Below are positions 1-13,372 of a DNA stretch of 64,000 nucleotides, piece by piece; positions within the stretch are counted from its first letter, which is position 1, and each line of letters opens with the position of its first letter. Below the pieces are notes generated by a model. That model had not been told where the DNA came from. It was given only the letters and a program-made list of their open reading frames with translations, and made no database searches. A program made the translations under genes and the position numbers. The stretch covers positions 32,802,091 to 32,866,090 of the forward strand of contig NC_053044.1 of assembly GCF_003473485.1 (NCBI RefSeq), written 5' to 3'. Source of the stretch: Medicago truncatula. Its lineage: Eukaryota > Streptophyta > Magnoliopsida > Fabales > Fabaceae.

Positions 1-881
1 TCGATAAAACCCAGCAAAATCGGTAACAAAGAATCACAAACTTCAGTTCTCTCTAAATCCTTCGACATTTTCATAACTGTCAACGACGCATTAAACGTTA
101 ACTCCTGCAAATCTTCCTTCTGCGAGTAAGCAAACTTCAATAAATCCGAATACACAGCATCAAAATTCCCTTGATCTAACCAAAATTCTCTATTTTCAAC
201 CACTTCTTCCGGAAATTCCGCTAACATTATTAATCCTTTCATAAGTCTTACATTTCCGCCGGAGAAACAATCACAAACATACTGGAGAAGCTTAATCCAA
301 CCGCCGAGATATGGATACTGATAAACCCTAGCAGCACAAAGACCGATCGTTTCACAGAGAGGTTGAAAAAGAGATTCACTATATTCTTTCTTGAGCGAAT
401 TAATAAGAGGTTCTTTGAGTTGATTAAGCATACTAGGATTCCATTTATCAGATTTTTTGAAAATGTGAAGAAGAATCGAAACAGCTTCGTTTCGGATCTC
501 GAGTTTAGGGTGAGTTTCTAGAAGTTTCGCGAGCTTGAAAGCGAATGCGTTAGGGTAATGATGAGCGAGGGATTTGAAAACGGTTTGGAATGAAGGATCC
601 TTGGATTGGATGAAGATTTGGATTGTTTCGAGAAGAGAAGAGAAGTCGTTGGATCGGAGAATCTTTGTGACATGTGGTTGAAGTTCGAAGTTGTTGATGA
701 GTGATTTCTTTTGGGATTGTTTAATGCGTCTTCTTTTGTGTGGTCTTTCTTCTAAGAAGTCGCGTGTTGGTGGTAGTAGTTCCGATGGGAATGGATTACG
801 GAGGGAGGCTTGTGGCGGAGGTGGTGGCGGTGGTGGTGGTGGTGAAGAAGGTGGCGAGATGGAGTTGGAGGTTGAAGCCAT
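1..881 (-). CDS. Importin-5-like paralogue, copy 1 (5' part, cut by window edge)
   Basis: The frame is open from an ATG at 881 down to base 1, giving 293 codons plus a partial one; the gene continues to the left of the window. The product starts with Met-Ala-Ser-Thr, then a proline run of about nine residues, then the family blocks ASLRNPF, a basic KRRRIK stretch, FELQPHV, and HHYPNAFAFKLAKLLE near residue 115. These align with the first exon of the three complete paralogues to the right. Canonical importin-5 consists of stacked HEAT repeats that bind Ran-GTP and cargo; that role here is inferred from the paralogues. The start is supported by its matching position in copies 2 and 3. No stop, frameshift or intron is seen within the visible part. 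Confidence 0.8.
   Translation of the reverse strand, partial: MASTSNSISPPSSPPPPPPPPPPQASLRNPFPSELLPPTRDFLEERPHKRRRIKQSQKKSLINNFELQPHVTKILRSNDFSSLLETIQIFIQSKDPSFQTVFKSLAHHYPNAFAFKLAKLLETHPKLEIRNEAVSILLHIFKKSDKWNPSMLNQLKEPLINSLKKEYSESLFQPLCETIGLCAARVYQYPYLGGWIKLLQYVCDCFSGGNVRLMKGLIMLAEFPEEVVENREFWLDQGNFDAVYSDLLKFAYSQKEDLQELTFNASLTVMKMSKDLERTEVCDSLLPILLGFI
818..846 (+). repeat. GGT/GGC trinucleotide run coding for polyproline in copy 1
   Basis: This purine-rich trinucleotide run on the plus strand reads as CCA/CCG/CCT codons on the minus strand and encodes the proline run of copy 1. Copies 3 (about 27061-27101) and 4 (about 38262-38292) have the same kind of run with different lengths. Copy 2 has almost none. 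Confidence 0.7.
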
Positions 882-975
882 GGTTGAGAGGGTTTTCGAA
901 CTTCGAAGTTTGAGCGCGGTGTTTTGAGGGAAAAATAACTGTCAATTTCGTTGATTCTGTTTTCGGCAGTTTTGT

Positions 976-983
976 CCACGTCA
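976..983 (-). promoter_or_regulatory. CCACGTCA / TGACGTGG bZIP-type motif upstream of copy 1
   Basis: The motif lies 95 bases upstream of the copy 1 ATG. The same eight bases recur upstream of the other three paralogues in an otherwise diverged flank. TGACGTGG contains an ACGT core and resembles plant bZIP (TGA/G-box hybrid) sites. Its function is inferred from conservation only. Confidence 0.5.
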
Positions 984-2418
984 CTGATTCTTTTGGTTGC
1001 TTTGCACTGTTCACTTCACTTAAGAATGAGAATCCTATAAAACTCGTTTTCGTTAGAAATACTGGATAGTTTATATGCAATGATTTTTTTATTTGACGGG
1101 TAATAATGGATGACTTATAAAGGTTCATAGTAGATAAATTACTTTCTCGAATTTGTATTGTTCGCAAAAATTAACGGTTTAACTAACTTATCAATATTAA
1201 ATGACTTTAAAAAAAGTATATTTAATATATATTTTTTTCAACTAAGATTACAGATGTAAAATTATGATAAAAAATGATAAACTATATATAAACTATTTGA
1301 ATTAACTTATCAATAAATGCTATAAGATTATAAAAATAAGTTGTAATCTCATGAAAAAACGACAGTTATTAAATGGATTATTTTTTTATTTTTTTTTATC
1401 ATACAAGCTTATAAATTATAAATTATACGTCAAGCGGTGATACAATGTTGGATTTTCATTTCAGGATCAAGTAGTTTTTTCACTGCAAGCTTTTCAACTG
1501 ATTATATTGTGATGGTAATTTGGTGAATTAACTTAAAAACTAAATCATTTATAAAAATAAATTAAAAACTAGATCATGAATCTAATCATTGATCACAATA
1601 GAATATGAACCTGAAGTTAGTAAGCCACAGAACCATACAATGATAAACATCTACAAAACTAACTTGTTTTCTGTTTTTTTTTTTCAACGTGACTGAGGTT
1701 GAACTAATATTTATTTATTATGGTGGTTTCACTTGATGTGGATATGATAGCAAATACAATGGCCAAATATTTTCTTTTTCTTTTCCAAAAAGCAGAATCC
1801 ATCTATCCACAGTCTTTGATTCAGAGACCAATATTTGCTGGTGTTTTACCAATTAATTACCCTTGACTCTATTTTTGGATAAATTAGTCTCGACTCTTTG
1901 TAGGCAAGGTTTCATCAGATCTTTTATTAATATGGCTGGAATACCAAATATGGACCACCAAGACACTCAAATTGTCAATGTATGGTTGAAATTCAGATTG
2001 TAAAATACAAGAGAACTCTTTATTTAAGGTACTCTTTCTTGACTGGATCATTACCTTTGCTTGTTATATGGCCCGTTCTTCTCCAAGTATGTGAAAATAT
2101 TTTCTTGGAATGAAAATGCTTTTATCAAAACAAATCCTCACGTCAAAATTTATGTTTTATAATTTGTTACAAAGAGCGTTTTTGCACAAAAGGAAAAACT
2201 CATCTGAAAAACAGTATAAAAGCTACTGTACATTTGTATTATTTGTATGTACAAATGTTGCTGTACCTTTACACATTGGAAAGATTAAAACCTTCCTTTC
2301 TTATTGTCTACTGTACATTTCAATTACAAGACAATCAATCTTTCACATTCCTGGTCAATGAATAATTCTACAGAGAAATTCAAGCCTAAAAATTAGAGCT
2401 TGATGCACTGAAAAAACT
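984..2418. other. Spacer between copy 1 and copy 2
   Basis: No convincing gene is seen. The right part (about 2110-2418) matches the 3' flanks of copies 3 and 4 and is probably the 3' UTR of copy 2. The stretch at about 1755-2105 is similar to part of the zinc-finger gene's 5' UTR intron at about 40465-40860. The rest is AT-rich with no structure I can name. Confidence 0.6.
1755..2105. repeat. Diverged copy of the 40465-40860 region
   Basis: Shared words occur in the same order in both places: ATGGCCAAATATTTT, AATTAATTA, GCAAGGTTTCAT, AATATGGACCAC, TGTATG(G/A)TTGAAATT, TTTCTTGACTG and GGCCC. Spacing is similar throughout. The other copy lies in the leader intron of the C2H2 zinc-finger gene. 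No zinc-finger coding remnant is seen beside this copy. Confidence 0.55.
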
Positions 2419-5400
2419 TTAATCTCCTAATTCAATTTCCATCCCACCATGTTGATCTATGAAATCAATCATCTGATTAATAGCTTCCTCAGTTCCCAAA
2501 CGGTCAGGTCCAGATAAAATCTATAAGAAAATATACTAATTAATACAAATCCATATTTAAGCAAAGTAGAGAAAATTGCTTTGACTTACTTCTTTTACTA
2601 TGGAGATAATCTTGGGAAGATTCTCATTATTACTTCCAAATAGCTGTTCATCCGAACTGATCAATGCACACAGTTTACAAATTTTGCTTAGCCCAATGTA
2701 TATATGTAACAAAGTAGAATATATAGTAATAATTTGAATATAAAGCAAAAGTACTGCAAAGGAGAATTAAGAACAATTTAATACCTTCGTATCAAATTAG
2801 AAAGCAGTCCATGTGCATATCTAGCTTCACTGAAATCATGCTTCAATGGCAAGAAGTTTAACCATTTTTGAACCGCCTGATTAAAACCTTTAAGATTAAG
2901 GAAAAGAAAAAAAAGTGTGGCAATGCAAAGATAGAACTAGCTGTAACATTGCAGATCAACAGTTGCAGAAGTCATATTGATAAAGTAATAAAAGGAACAG
3001 AAAATAGAAGTCTAAATTACTATTCTTACTCTTGTATTCATTCAATATATCCATGATAAATATTTTATACAATGTATTCATAAAAGTTATCAGTTTGCAT
3101 ATGCTTAGGTTTTAGGCCTTTTACAAAATTACAGTCACAAGGACAGAGGTGTAATTACACTGTAGGTGCTTGAAAAAAATTAGAAATTAATCTAATTGTA
3201 GACTAAAATCGAGCATAAAAGGAACTTATGGAACCAATGTCCTGGTCCTATATATTCCTGTCCTGCTTTGGGATCATGAAAGAATAATAGTTGCAGCAAT
3301 GTTACCTTAGGGCCGATACTGCCACGATGATACTCAAAGATTTTTCCGAGAGCTGAAACTGCTGTATCACATAATATTCTTACATATCCATCTTCACATT
3401 GTTTGCTTATTGAAAGTCTTTTAATCGTGACATTGTAGAGTCTTAAGATACCCTCTGCATAAAACCTATCACTTGTCATATTCCAACAAAAAATCGATAT
3501 ATTCATATGCATATATAATATAATATAATATACTTTAGTAATTAGTTTAAGAGCTTAAATAACCTTTCAAAATAAAAGTTAAGAGCTTAAAGAAGTTACC
3601 ATTAGCATAGGCTTTAAATTGATCTCCTCCATACATAGCACAGATACCAATCGCCCGTGTAGCATGCTGGAATAATCATTACCCAAAAACTAATGTTCAT
3701 TACCCTCCATCTTATATAGAAATAAGTAAAGAAACAAAATTAGTCACACATATTTGAAAATACCAGCTCAGAACAAGGATAACCTCTCCTTAAAGCAAAA
3801 CAGGAGGCTACAATATATCTGTCATGATACCTGTTCAAATAGCACACAGGAACAAGACGTATTAGTAATTGAGGCATTTAATATTGCTACATCTAAAATT
3901 ATTGCTACAAGATGTATCCAATAATTTTTTATGTTTGGAAGGAAAAAAATATTGCTACAACTAAACAATAAAAGAAACTAGATTTACGGTGGCAATTTGT
4001 CTGGGAATAGTGGGAAGGTAACGTTAAAAATGGAAATTGCAAAAGCTATTGGTCTATCTGGATTGTCATCAGCCTGCAAAAGGTTACGTGGAAGCAATAA
4101 TAAAATTTATGAGAAAAATAGCTGCAGGAGCACAGTTTTTACTTGAGAATGATTAAGTAGAAGATATAAAGCTATTAATTATATAGCATCACGTCTAATT
4201 TGAATATGAATATTTCCTAATTTATTATTAGTTGACATCATAACGAAAAGTGTTTGTGCATTGGATTGAGTCTATGTTGCATAGAAATGGTTTGGATTGG
4301 ATACATTTTTCAATTTTTCAAAAATAGAATATAAAATATCAAACATAAAAATCAATCCATCATAAAAAATCATCACATCTCATATATAACTCCAAACATA
4401 GTTCAAATATAAATGGTAAGTTGAAAATAATCTTTCTTTTACAGAAAGTTGAAAATAATTTTCAATTGATCTTATATTACTCTTGTTTGATATATGCAAG
4501 TTTTCTATCACGATGATTATAAAAATGCTCGATTAAAAAACATCGTGATGAGAAATATAACAAAAGAGAACATACCAAAAACACAACAGCGTTTGACATG
4601 AGGTCATCGACATGTAGTATGAATCGGTCTCTGAGTGTGTCGATTGTTGTTGCTATTAAGTTAGCTACCTCCTGTGATGAGTAAAAAGTCTGATTATGTT
4701 TTCTACTCTATAGATATTATATGTAAATGAAATTTTAGGAATGTACCAATTAGGTGAACACTATACAAGTTATTAAATGTAAATGAAAATAATCGGTATC
4801 TATAGTTTTGTTGGATATGAAACCAGTATGTACCCAACAAATTCTAGGATAGCAGAGGATCCTCTTGATAATTATAGATCGACGGTGTAGATATTGTTTT
4901 TCTTTTAACTTACATTTACATTTTTTTAAATATTATGCGCTATACAAAATACTAACAAGTTATTGATTCTATTTCACTATTTTGTTATTAAACAAATTAT
5001 TTAATAAGAAAAGTGTTTAACAAGTGAATAAGAAAAGTGTATTCAATCAATAGCAAGAGAATTTAAAGATACAACCTGAAGTGTATCTTCTGTTGGTAAA
5101 GATTCACATCTATCTTCTGAAGCGACCACTTCTTGTGCTTTCTCTATTTCAATTTTAATAATCTTTCTTGCTGTATCATTTATCCCGTCGGCAATAACCT
5201 TGATCAATTGATCATTGACAAATGAAGAAGAGGTCTGCATAATTAACATGTGTTACTTATATGAAAAATAAATATGATCTATACAAATCACCAATATATA
5301 TTTTGCAGGAATGTATTGCACCTGAATGCATCTGGCGAGAATTCTCAATACTATTGTATAGAAAACCTTATCAGTCTTGTTCAAAAAGAAACCCTTGTCA

Positions 5401-8400
5401 GTCTCCTGCATGTGTTTGGCAATGGCAAGAAATAAGTCGATCCATAAACTGATAAATTAAGAAGTAAGAACATAACCAAATACCTTCTTCAACGCTTCAA
5501 GCAGAGCTTGCACAACGAAGAAAGTCAAACCTCGTTTAGCGTCGATCTTTTTGTCAGCTACTTTAAGTGAGAGTAATAGGTTTGGAAGACCTAGAAATAC
5601 AAAGTAAATAATTTTACCAAAATGGCTTTAACACAAATTTAAATTTTAAGTTGAACTCGAATAATTTAAATTTATATTCACCTAAAATAGAAGCCTTGCG
5701 AATTTGAAAACTAGAACAACCAAGCAAGCGCACAAACATTGCAGTGACCTAAACAATTAAATACATGTTTAATAAGTTGCATGTTTGTTTTTAAGGTAGA
5801 AAACTCTACATAAATCACAAACATAAGATCTATCGAACTTACCTTGCCAGTGTGAAGGGAAAACTTTATAGATGACCGAACAGCACAATATGAGAACGTA
5901 TTACAAGCCTGAACTATCATGGTTTCAACTAAATGCTTATCATTGTCATCCTTGAACTTATCAACCGCTAAGTCAAGATGGGGTTGAGTGGATCCAAGCA
6001 ACATCAGCACAAGTTTATGTATAAATTTGTCAATACTCACACTTGGGCATCGACAGATTTGATCCAGAGCCTGCGCAATGTTTATTCAATTAGGAATAAT
6101 AAACTTTCACCTAGCATTATCATGTGAGTGGAGGTAAATGTCCTATCATTGATTTCAAATATACCTGTACGATGATACATTTTGCTAAGTATTCTGTATT
6201 GCTCAATTTTCCATCAAGTGATATTAGAGATTCCATGACCTTCAAATGTTACAAGATCAATTAGCATAAAAAAGAAATCATTTCATAATTATTTGACGAC
6301 CTTTAAGATATATGAATGCTATATATCAAGATCATTAGGCATCAAGACTATTCTTGAACGATCACAAAAGTATTTGTAATACCATGCATATTCCCCTTTA
6401 AATTCGAATTTCTACTTATCTCAATTTTAACATTGGTTTCAGTAACACATTCTATATAATTTGAGTCAATTCAAAACAGAATTAGCAGAAGTACTCACCA
6501 GATCAGCTTCCTGCTCTTTAAAATTATCTGGCCCAACTTTCCTAACAAGATATACCATGCATTCTAGACATTTTGCAGAGATCAACGGTCCAGGTAAACT
6601 ATGCTCATCAAACACAATGACTTTCAGTGCTTCCACCGTTGTTTCGTAATAATTTTGGCGAAAAGTTTCCTGCATGCAACAATTAAAATTCACATTAGGA
6701 TAATTAATTACAGAAATCAAAACCGGCGTCTTTCCTAGACTTCAGATATCAACGCATACCGGCGTTAAAACTGCAAACGATTTCAGGGTATCGATAGCTT
6801 CAACCTGTATCTTCTGCTTTTCATGCTGAAAACTCAGAAAAACCATTTAGCTTATTGTAAATACATAAAACATAAGAAACTATATAAAATCAATGGTAGA
6901 GACTTGAGACTAGACAATATGATGTGTAAATATGTAGAAATAATCATATGGATTATGTTACAGTATGCAATGATTGCATATGAAATGAAACCACAATACG
7001 TGTATATATGAGAACTTGATAGTGAAAATTTCAGATTATGTACCTTAAGAAGTACAAGTAATGATTCTATAATTGGTTCCCCAAAAGTTGATATTTTGTC
7101 TAAGCCACATTGTTTTACCAAGGAATGAATGGCAGTAACAGCATATAACTGCAGAAAATAGTAAACAGAGGATATTACTTATAAAACACAACTTAATAAA
7201 TAACGCTTCAATGTATACATAGCAAAACTTCAGTAAAATTAGATTTTAAGATAATTACTATGTATAGAAATTAGGGATAAAAAATTTATGAAGTAATGTA
7301 CATATTTCAATATGAGTAAACTAATAACAATAGCAAATATTTAGCAAGAAAATTTATAAAAAGAGGCAAAAATATAAAACATGTTAAAAATAAGATAAGT
7401 AGGTCAAGATCTCTCGCGAAGCCCACAAGTATGTACTAGCTATTTGTCTGCGACTGTACGCAATATAAGAAGAGTTGATCAATTGTATGCAATATAAAGC
7501 AGCATAATGAATATGTTTGTACCTGTAAACAAGTACAAGAGTTACTTATACTGATCGGAACTAGTTTAGCCAAAAACTTCAAGTGATATTCAGCAAGCAT
7601 TAATTGATCCTTATATTCACTCAAGCAATTAATTGCTTGCATGGTAGCCCAAAGTACACGGGGGTTCAGATCATCAAGTAACTTAAGGACCAGACTTGCA
7701 ACTTGGTCAAAGTACTGTATCATGTCCTGTAGTACCAAAAGGAAGAAAGAATCATATATAAATTAAATTGTAAGCATCACGAATAACAGGATATGAATGA
7801 AATCAGCAAAAATAATAATAATTTTCTAGCATTGTGTGTACTCAGAAGAAACTTAGTTGCGTAATGGTCAAGATTGTTTTTTTATGGTTCAAGCGTCCAT
7901 TATGGTTCAAGTATCCGTTAATAAATACCGTTCTGATGACGCGATTATAAGTATCCAGGCAAGAGTTACAAACTGAGTATCTGATATCTCGTATAATCCG
8001 TTAGATTTTAATTTGTTAAATATTACTGATTGATAAGTGAAAGTCCACATAGAATGAAATTATTTAAACTCGGGGGTGTCATTAAAATTTAGGCTTGTGT
8101 AAGAGAAACTAAAATACAAATGCAAAACTTCATCTGCATAAAGCTACACACACATGCATCATGACATACATTTATGACAATTAAGGTTTTAAGAAATGCC
8201 CTGCAACTGTATTTGCGGCCGCAATGTAATTGTTTTCCTTGTTCCTACAGCCACATTGCAAGTCTGCAATTTTTCATAATATTACGGATCACGACGCAAT
8301 ACGACTACAGACCTGATTCAAATCCTTGATCGCGATTTACCCTAGCTCGCATGATAACAAAAATGAAGGGAAAAAAAAAAAGCACAGTGCCTGTCTAGAA

Positions 8401-9918
8401 ACACATACATGCTTCTCGAAACAATGTACTACATAGTACACAAAAATTACATGACATGACATGACATGATTGCTTTTTCTACAAGGTAATGCATCATCGA
8501 AAAAACAATTGAGAGTTCAAAGCTCATTCAATATCATATGTCATATAGATACATACCCCTTTGAAGTTTATCTCTGCAATCCAACCAATGGTAAATATTG
8601 CTGCATGACGAAGCTTCCAATCAAGATTTGATGCATAATTCATTGTTATTGTCTCAATTGCCATGGGAACAAACACACCTTGATCCCCATCAAAACAGAG
8701 TGCATTGCACAAGAAGACCCCACGATAATAAGCATCTGCCATTCCAGCAGTAAGACGATTCTCATGGTCCACATCATACCAAAGAGGATCATCAACAATA
8801 CACGACAACATGTTTATGGCAACTACAAGGACTCTCTTCAATTCCTCACGAGAAAGATTGGTGATCACATTCCCATCATAGAGGTCTTTGATAACATTAA
8901 AAGATACAATCTTCAATTCCTCGCTCACATCTTCTACCTCCGCTACTCGAATCATGCACCAAAACACTTCACCATGTTTCCCCATGAAGATACTTCCATC
9001 ATCCAATTTAACTAATTCCCACAAACGATTAATCCTATTCACCAGAACCTCTTCTTCTCCGTGTTGATCGATGATATTCAATAAATTCCGCAAGAGAGAA
9101 TTGGATACTTCATTTTTCAGAAAATCATTTGACAATAATATCAATGAAATTGATGAATCGTATGCCAGTGCCTTCAATTCCTGATCCATCGAAGAAACAT
9201 ATTTCGAAATGCTCAAGACTACGCGATACAAGTTCCCTTGATTCAGCCAGAACTCTCTGTCTTGAAAAACATTCACCGGAAATTCCATTAACATCATAAG
9301 CCCTTTCTGATTCTCCAATTTCTCATCGCCGGTAATGCAATCACAAACATACTCAAGAAGCTCCTCCCAACCGCCGAGAGAAAATATGTACAGCCTTTCG
9401 GTGAATAAAGCGATCATCTCACACAGCGAACGAAACAGAATTTCTTCGGATTCTACCTTAAGCGAATAAAGAAGCGGATTTTTTAATGCAGTTAGGATAA
9501 TCGAACACATTCGACTCGTTGGATTTTTGAATTCTACCTTAAGAAGATCGACGGTTTGGCTTCGTCTCTGAAGATTAGGTTGAAGTTTGAGGATTTTGAT
9601 GAGTTTGAATGAGAATGCGTTAGGATAATGAAGTGTGAAAGATTTGAAAATCGTGAATAAAGATTGATTCCTGGTTTGAGAGTATTCATCGATTGCTTCT
9701 TGCAACGACGAGAGGTCGTTGGATAGGAGAAACCTTTCGGCGTGTTGTCGAAGTTCGAAGCCGTGGATGAGTGATCTGTCTTGGTTTTCTTCGATGGACC
9801 TTCTCTTGTTGATTCTTTCGTGCAAGCGATTGCGCGGAGGCGTGTTGATATCTGGATCAAACGGATTGCGTAAGGAAGCTTCTTGCGGTGGTGATGAAGA
9901 TTCAGTGGTTGACGCCAT
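2419..9918 (-). CDS. Importin-5-like protein, copy 2 (complete, 19 exons)
   Basis: Likely a karyopherin-beta of the importin-5/Kap121 family, built of HEAT repeats that bind Ran-GTP and cargo. Exons: 9918-8557, 7726-7523, 7148-7044, 6825-6760, 6669-6499, 6239-6165, 6070-5843, 5748-5682, 5590-5484, 5405-5322, 5234-5076, 4671-4576, 4073-3988, 3830-3764, 3666-3600, 3454-3306, 2876-2785, 2656-2590, 2520-2419. All have GT-AG borders and phases that join without a stop, giving 1117 residues, close to the family's usual ~1100. Colinear family blocks include VDDPLWYDV, NPRVLWATMQAINCLS, QIRKASILGLPNL, HATRAIGICAMYGG, TAVSALGKI, WLNFLPLKHD and NLPKIISIVKE. Exon 1 alone codes for 454 residues. The N-terminus carries a KRRSIEENQD stretch and little polyproline. 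Identity is well supported; divergence from canonical importin-5 is high, so a changed role is possible. Confidence 0.85.
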
Positions 9919-10014
9919 TGTTGAGGAAGGTTGAAACTTCGAATGTGGGTTTTGGAGGGAAGAGTTTTGTAACGGTTAGTTTGGTGGAATCGGTTATTCT
10001 GTTGTGGAAATTAT

Positions 10015-10022
10015 CCACGTCA
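10015..10022 (-). promoter_or_regulatory. CCACGTCA / TGACGTGG motif upstream of copy 2
   Basis: The motif lies 97 bases upstream of the copy 2 ATG, in register with copies 1 and 3. Between it and the ATG lies another shared block, TTTTGGAGGGA on the plus strand. Confidence 0.5.
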
Positions 10023-10045
10023 GCTTTTGTATTGAATGAATGGGA

Positions 10046-10102
10046 CGGGCTTGAAGCCCGTTGTTTGGGTTCAATGTGATGGACGGGCCTGAAGCCCGTT
10101 AG
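10046..10102. repeat. Two palindromes GGGC(T/C)TGAAGCCC upstream of copy 2
   Basis: The palindrome ACGGGCTTGAAGCCCGT and a near copy with one change lie about 36 bases apart. A related GGGCCTGAAGCCCGTT lies upstream of copy 3 (about 27300-27316), so this element predates the duplication or spread with it. It could be a cruciform-forming or factor-binding site; that is inference. Confidence 0.5.
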
Positions 10103-10109
10103 TCGATAA

Positions 10110-12290
10110 TTCTCTGAAGCTTTTGGAATCCGGTGGCGGAGATTCTCTTCAATTGATTTCATGTTTTTGCTTAAGCTTAGATTCCAAAACCCTAGCTAGA
10201 TATTTCGAGATTTCACGCTTTTTCAGTAGAGATTATGATGGATGACTAAAAGGTAAATATTACATTAACTGACCTAGCAGCTGGGTTTTTGGGCCCACTC
10301 CAGTAATCACTTGGTGGTTGGTCCACTTCTAATTAGGGTATTTCCACCTCTAATCAGTGTATTTTTTGATTCTCGATTTGTGAAATTTATTCTGACAGTT
10401 TTTAAGTATAATTGATTTTACTATTATAAATTTTTTAGAATTGATTTTTAGACATAAATTTATAGTTTATTTTACTTTTACATGAATGTATTTACTCATG
10501 AATTACTTTATTTTCAACTCAATTTTAATCGGAATCAATTTTATGGAATCAATTCTACTCAAAGTAGAACCAAATATATAGTGGAGGCCTTGTAATATTA
10601 AGATTGATTTTTGTCATACCCTCCAAAGGGAAGAAAAAGTTGAGGAAACAAAGGAAGTACATCAAAACTTCGATTTTGCTAACTTCGTTGAAAAGTGTTT
10701 ATAGACCATTTAATATTAAGATGGTAGGTTCAAAAGTGCTTATGACATCAAACATTATTACTTATACACATTTTCTTCTTCTTGTTTTTGAATTTCAAGC
10801 CAAATTTTACATATAAATATTTGATCAACCATATTATAAATCAAGTAATCGATCAATTTTGTTTTGAATTAAGATCGAATAACACACCTACGACCTCTAG
10901 AAATGAATTTGGACAAACCAACTTAACATTAAACATCCATATAAACGCTTTTTGATTAAGTTTGATGAAATTAGGATAATGGTGTAAATATTTTATGACT
11001 TAAAGACCAATTTGTAACAAAAAAAAAAACTTAAAAGATTAACTTGTTATAATCATGTAACTTAAATGACCAAAAATGATATTTGACCTTTAATATATTT
11101 TATTTATGTCATTTTATATTTATAAGATAGTGCAACAACTAATTTTATCAAATTATACAAATTCAATCGGTTAGTTTATCCGTTATCAGATATAAACTAG
11201 TTTATATTATTCACTATTACCAAACATAGCATAAGTATACATCTTCAGCATCGAAAGAATTCATCCTAAAGAAAAATATGTCAAACTCTTTTTAGTTTTA
11301 TCAAACAATTCCTCACGTATGGTAAATCTCTGCTTAGTTAGAAGGTAACACAACAACCTTCCTGCGTCTGCTTCCAATTGGTCTCTGTGTAGCATCACTT
11401 GTAATTCTTATGCTTAAGAATTCCCAAGAAATAGACATCGGAGCTTTCAGACCGAAAACATAATTTCCACAAATAGATATCTTAGTTACAAAGAGTAAAT
11501 AGACAGACATTTTAGTTTTTTAGATTGTAAAGGTGGTTTTGTTTTAATGTGTATAAATAACTTAATTTTGAACCATCCATAAGTTTGTTTTCCATCTTGG
11601 ATCAATAATCTTATTACATCTCATTTGATCCAATTGTGAAAACTAGTGCATGGTCCAAGATTATCTCACTTGAGTTATGGATGGAGTACAACATTATCAA
11701 CTACTCCCTTGATATTTTCCATCCTTGGAAGACACATTTTAGTTTTTTACATTAAAACGTCACAGTAATTACGTTGTTCACACGTAGCTCTGATAAATTG
11801 TGTCACATCATTTCACTTTTTAAAGGTCAATCGATGAGGGACAAAATTCATCCCTTAAAACAAAAAGAATCACAATTAAAAAAATTCAGCTGACCTTGGC
11901 TAATTTCAACTTTTTTCAACTTTCATCAACAAGTTTGAAGGTAGACATATTAAACCACTAAAAACTAGACAAAAATTAGCAATTATAATCCTATTTCGGA
12001 TCATATAACCTAAATAAATGATTAATATATTTCAAAAAATATAATCTGAAATACTTAAGTAAACTAAAAAAATTCCATCAAACCACCAAAATTTAAGAAA
12101 ATGTATATGGAGTTGTGCAAGACAGCTCTAATATGAAGAATTTAACGAAATTTAGTTGAAAATTGATACGAAAAGAGGTGAGAGAAAGTGGTTGAGTAAT
12201 GCAATATAATTACAGTTGATATTATATAATTCAAATAATCATATTTTTAAGTTTCGTGGCTGTTTGGTTATAAATGACGTAACCCTTCCT
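10110..12290. other. AT-rich spacer upstream of copy 2
   Basis: No complete gene is seen. A short open stretch on the minus strand at about 11480-11335 has protein-like composition and ends at a stop, but I cannot identify it. Near 10390-10560 there are repeated AATTGATTTT words of the kind found in MITE ends, without clear borders. Confidence 0.4.
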
Positions 12291-12312
12291 TTACACTTAT
12301 CCAACCACTTCC

Positions 12313-12330
12313 CCTCTCTCTCTCTCTTCT
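12313..12330. repeat. CT microsatellite
   Basis: A short run of CT dinucleotides in a pyrimidine-rich stretch; the homologous block near 15200 has a shorter run. Confidence 0.6.
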
Positions 12331-13372
12331 TATTTCCTTCTTTCATCTATCTCCTTTTACCTCTATCTTCTGAATCTATTTATTTTCCTCCTTAGATGGG
12401 TTCCCTCATTAGACTGTTTTTCTTTCTTTCTTTTTCGCTCTTCTATTCTATTATTTTCTTTTTAGATTTTTTTCACGCTAAAAATTAGTGACTTTTTTTT
12501 CTTTACCAAACTAAAAATTAGTGACTTAATAAATGACTAAGGTTTCTGTATCAGTAAAACAACCAACACATTAGCATCATCTTTATCATATCGTAATATT
12601 TTGACATATTTTTGTTCAACTAGTAATATTTTGTTACAGCTATTCCAATGTTAGTAAATTAATTATTGAGTTTTTTTATGTAATTTGAAATAATAATAAT
12701 AAGAGTAATTATATTATAGTAATTAAAATTTAATACTATAAACAAATTAATGTTATCTTTGTCATTTTATAAAAAATTTATATATTTGTTGTCTATCACT
12801 TTATAACATTTAATAACAATTATTCTAATGTTTTTTATAGATAATTATTCTAATGTTAGTGATTGGTTAAATTCATTTTTTTAGTATCAATAAGAGTAAT
12901 TAGAGTATATTAATTACAATTTAATATAAAAAATATGCACATGATACATATTTATTATTTATAAATTTATATAAAAAATATAAATAGTTTTCAGTGATAT
13001 ATAAAAAAAAATATGTGATTCATTAACTCCATCTTTATTTTATTTTATTTTTTTATTCAATTAACATTATCCTTGTTATTAATAAGATCTTTATTATTTA
13101 TACTAACATTTTGTTACAACCATTTCAATATTTTTATTATTAATGTCATCTCTTTTCTTCTTGGATCTCAAAGGTGATTGTGTTCCCTATACTTCTTACT
13201 ATTTTTCATCTGTTTAGTTTGTTGTTTGAGTTTCATTCTACTTTTGTTGATTATAAATTGGAACCGTTTTTGCGATTGAGAATCATGTGTTGATTCCTTG
13301 AGTTAAACCATGCACGTTGAGATTTAGGTGTTTACCACATTTGCAGATTTTGATCTCGATCTTGTTGATTTT

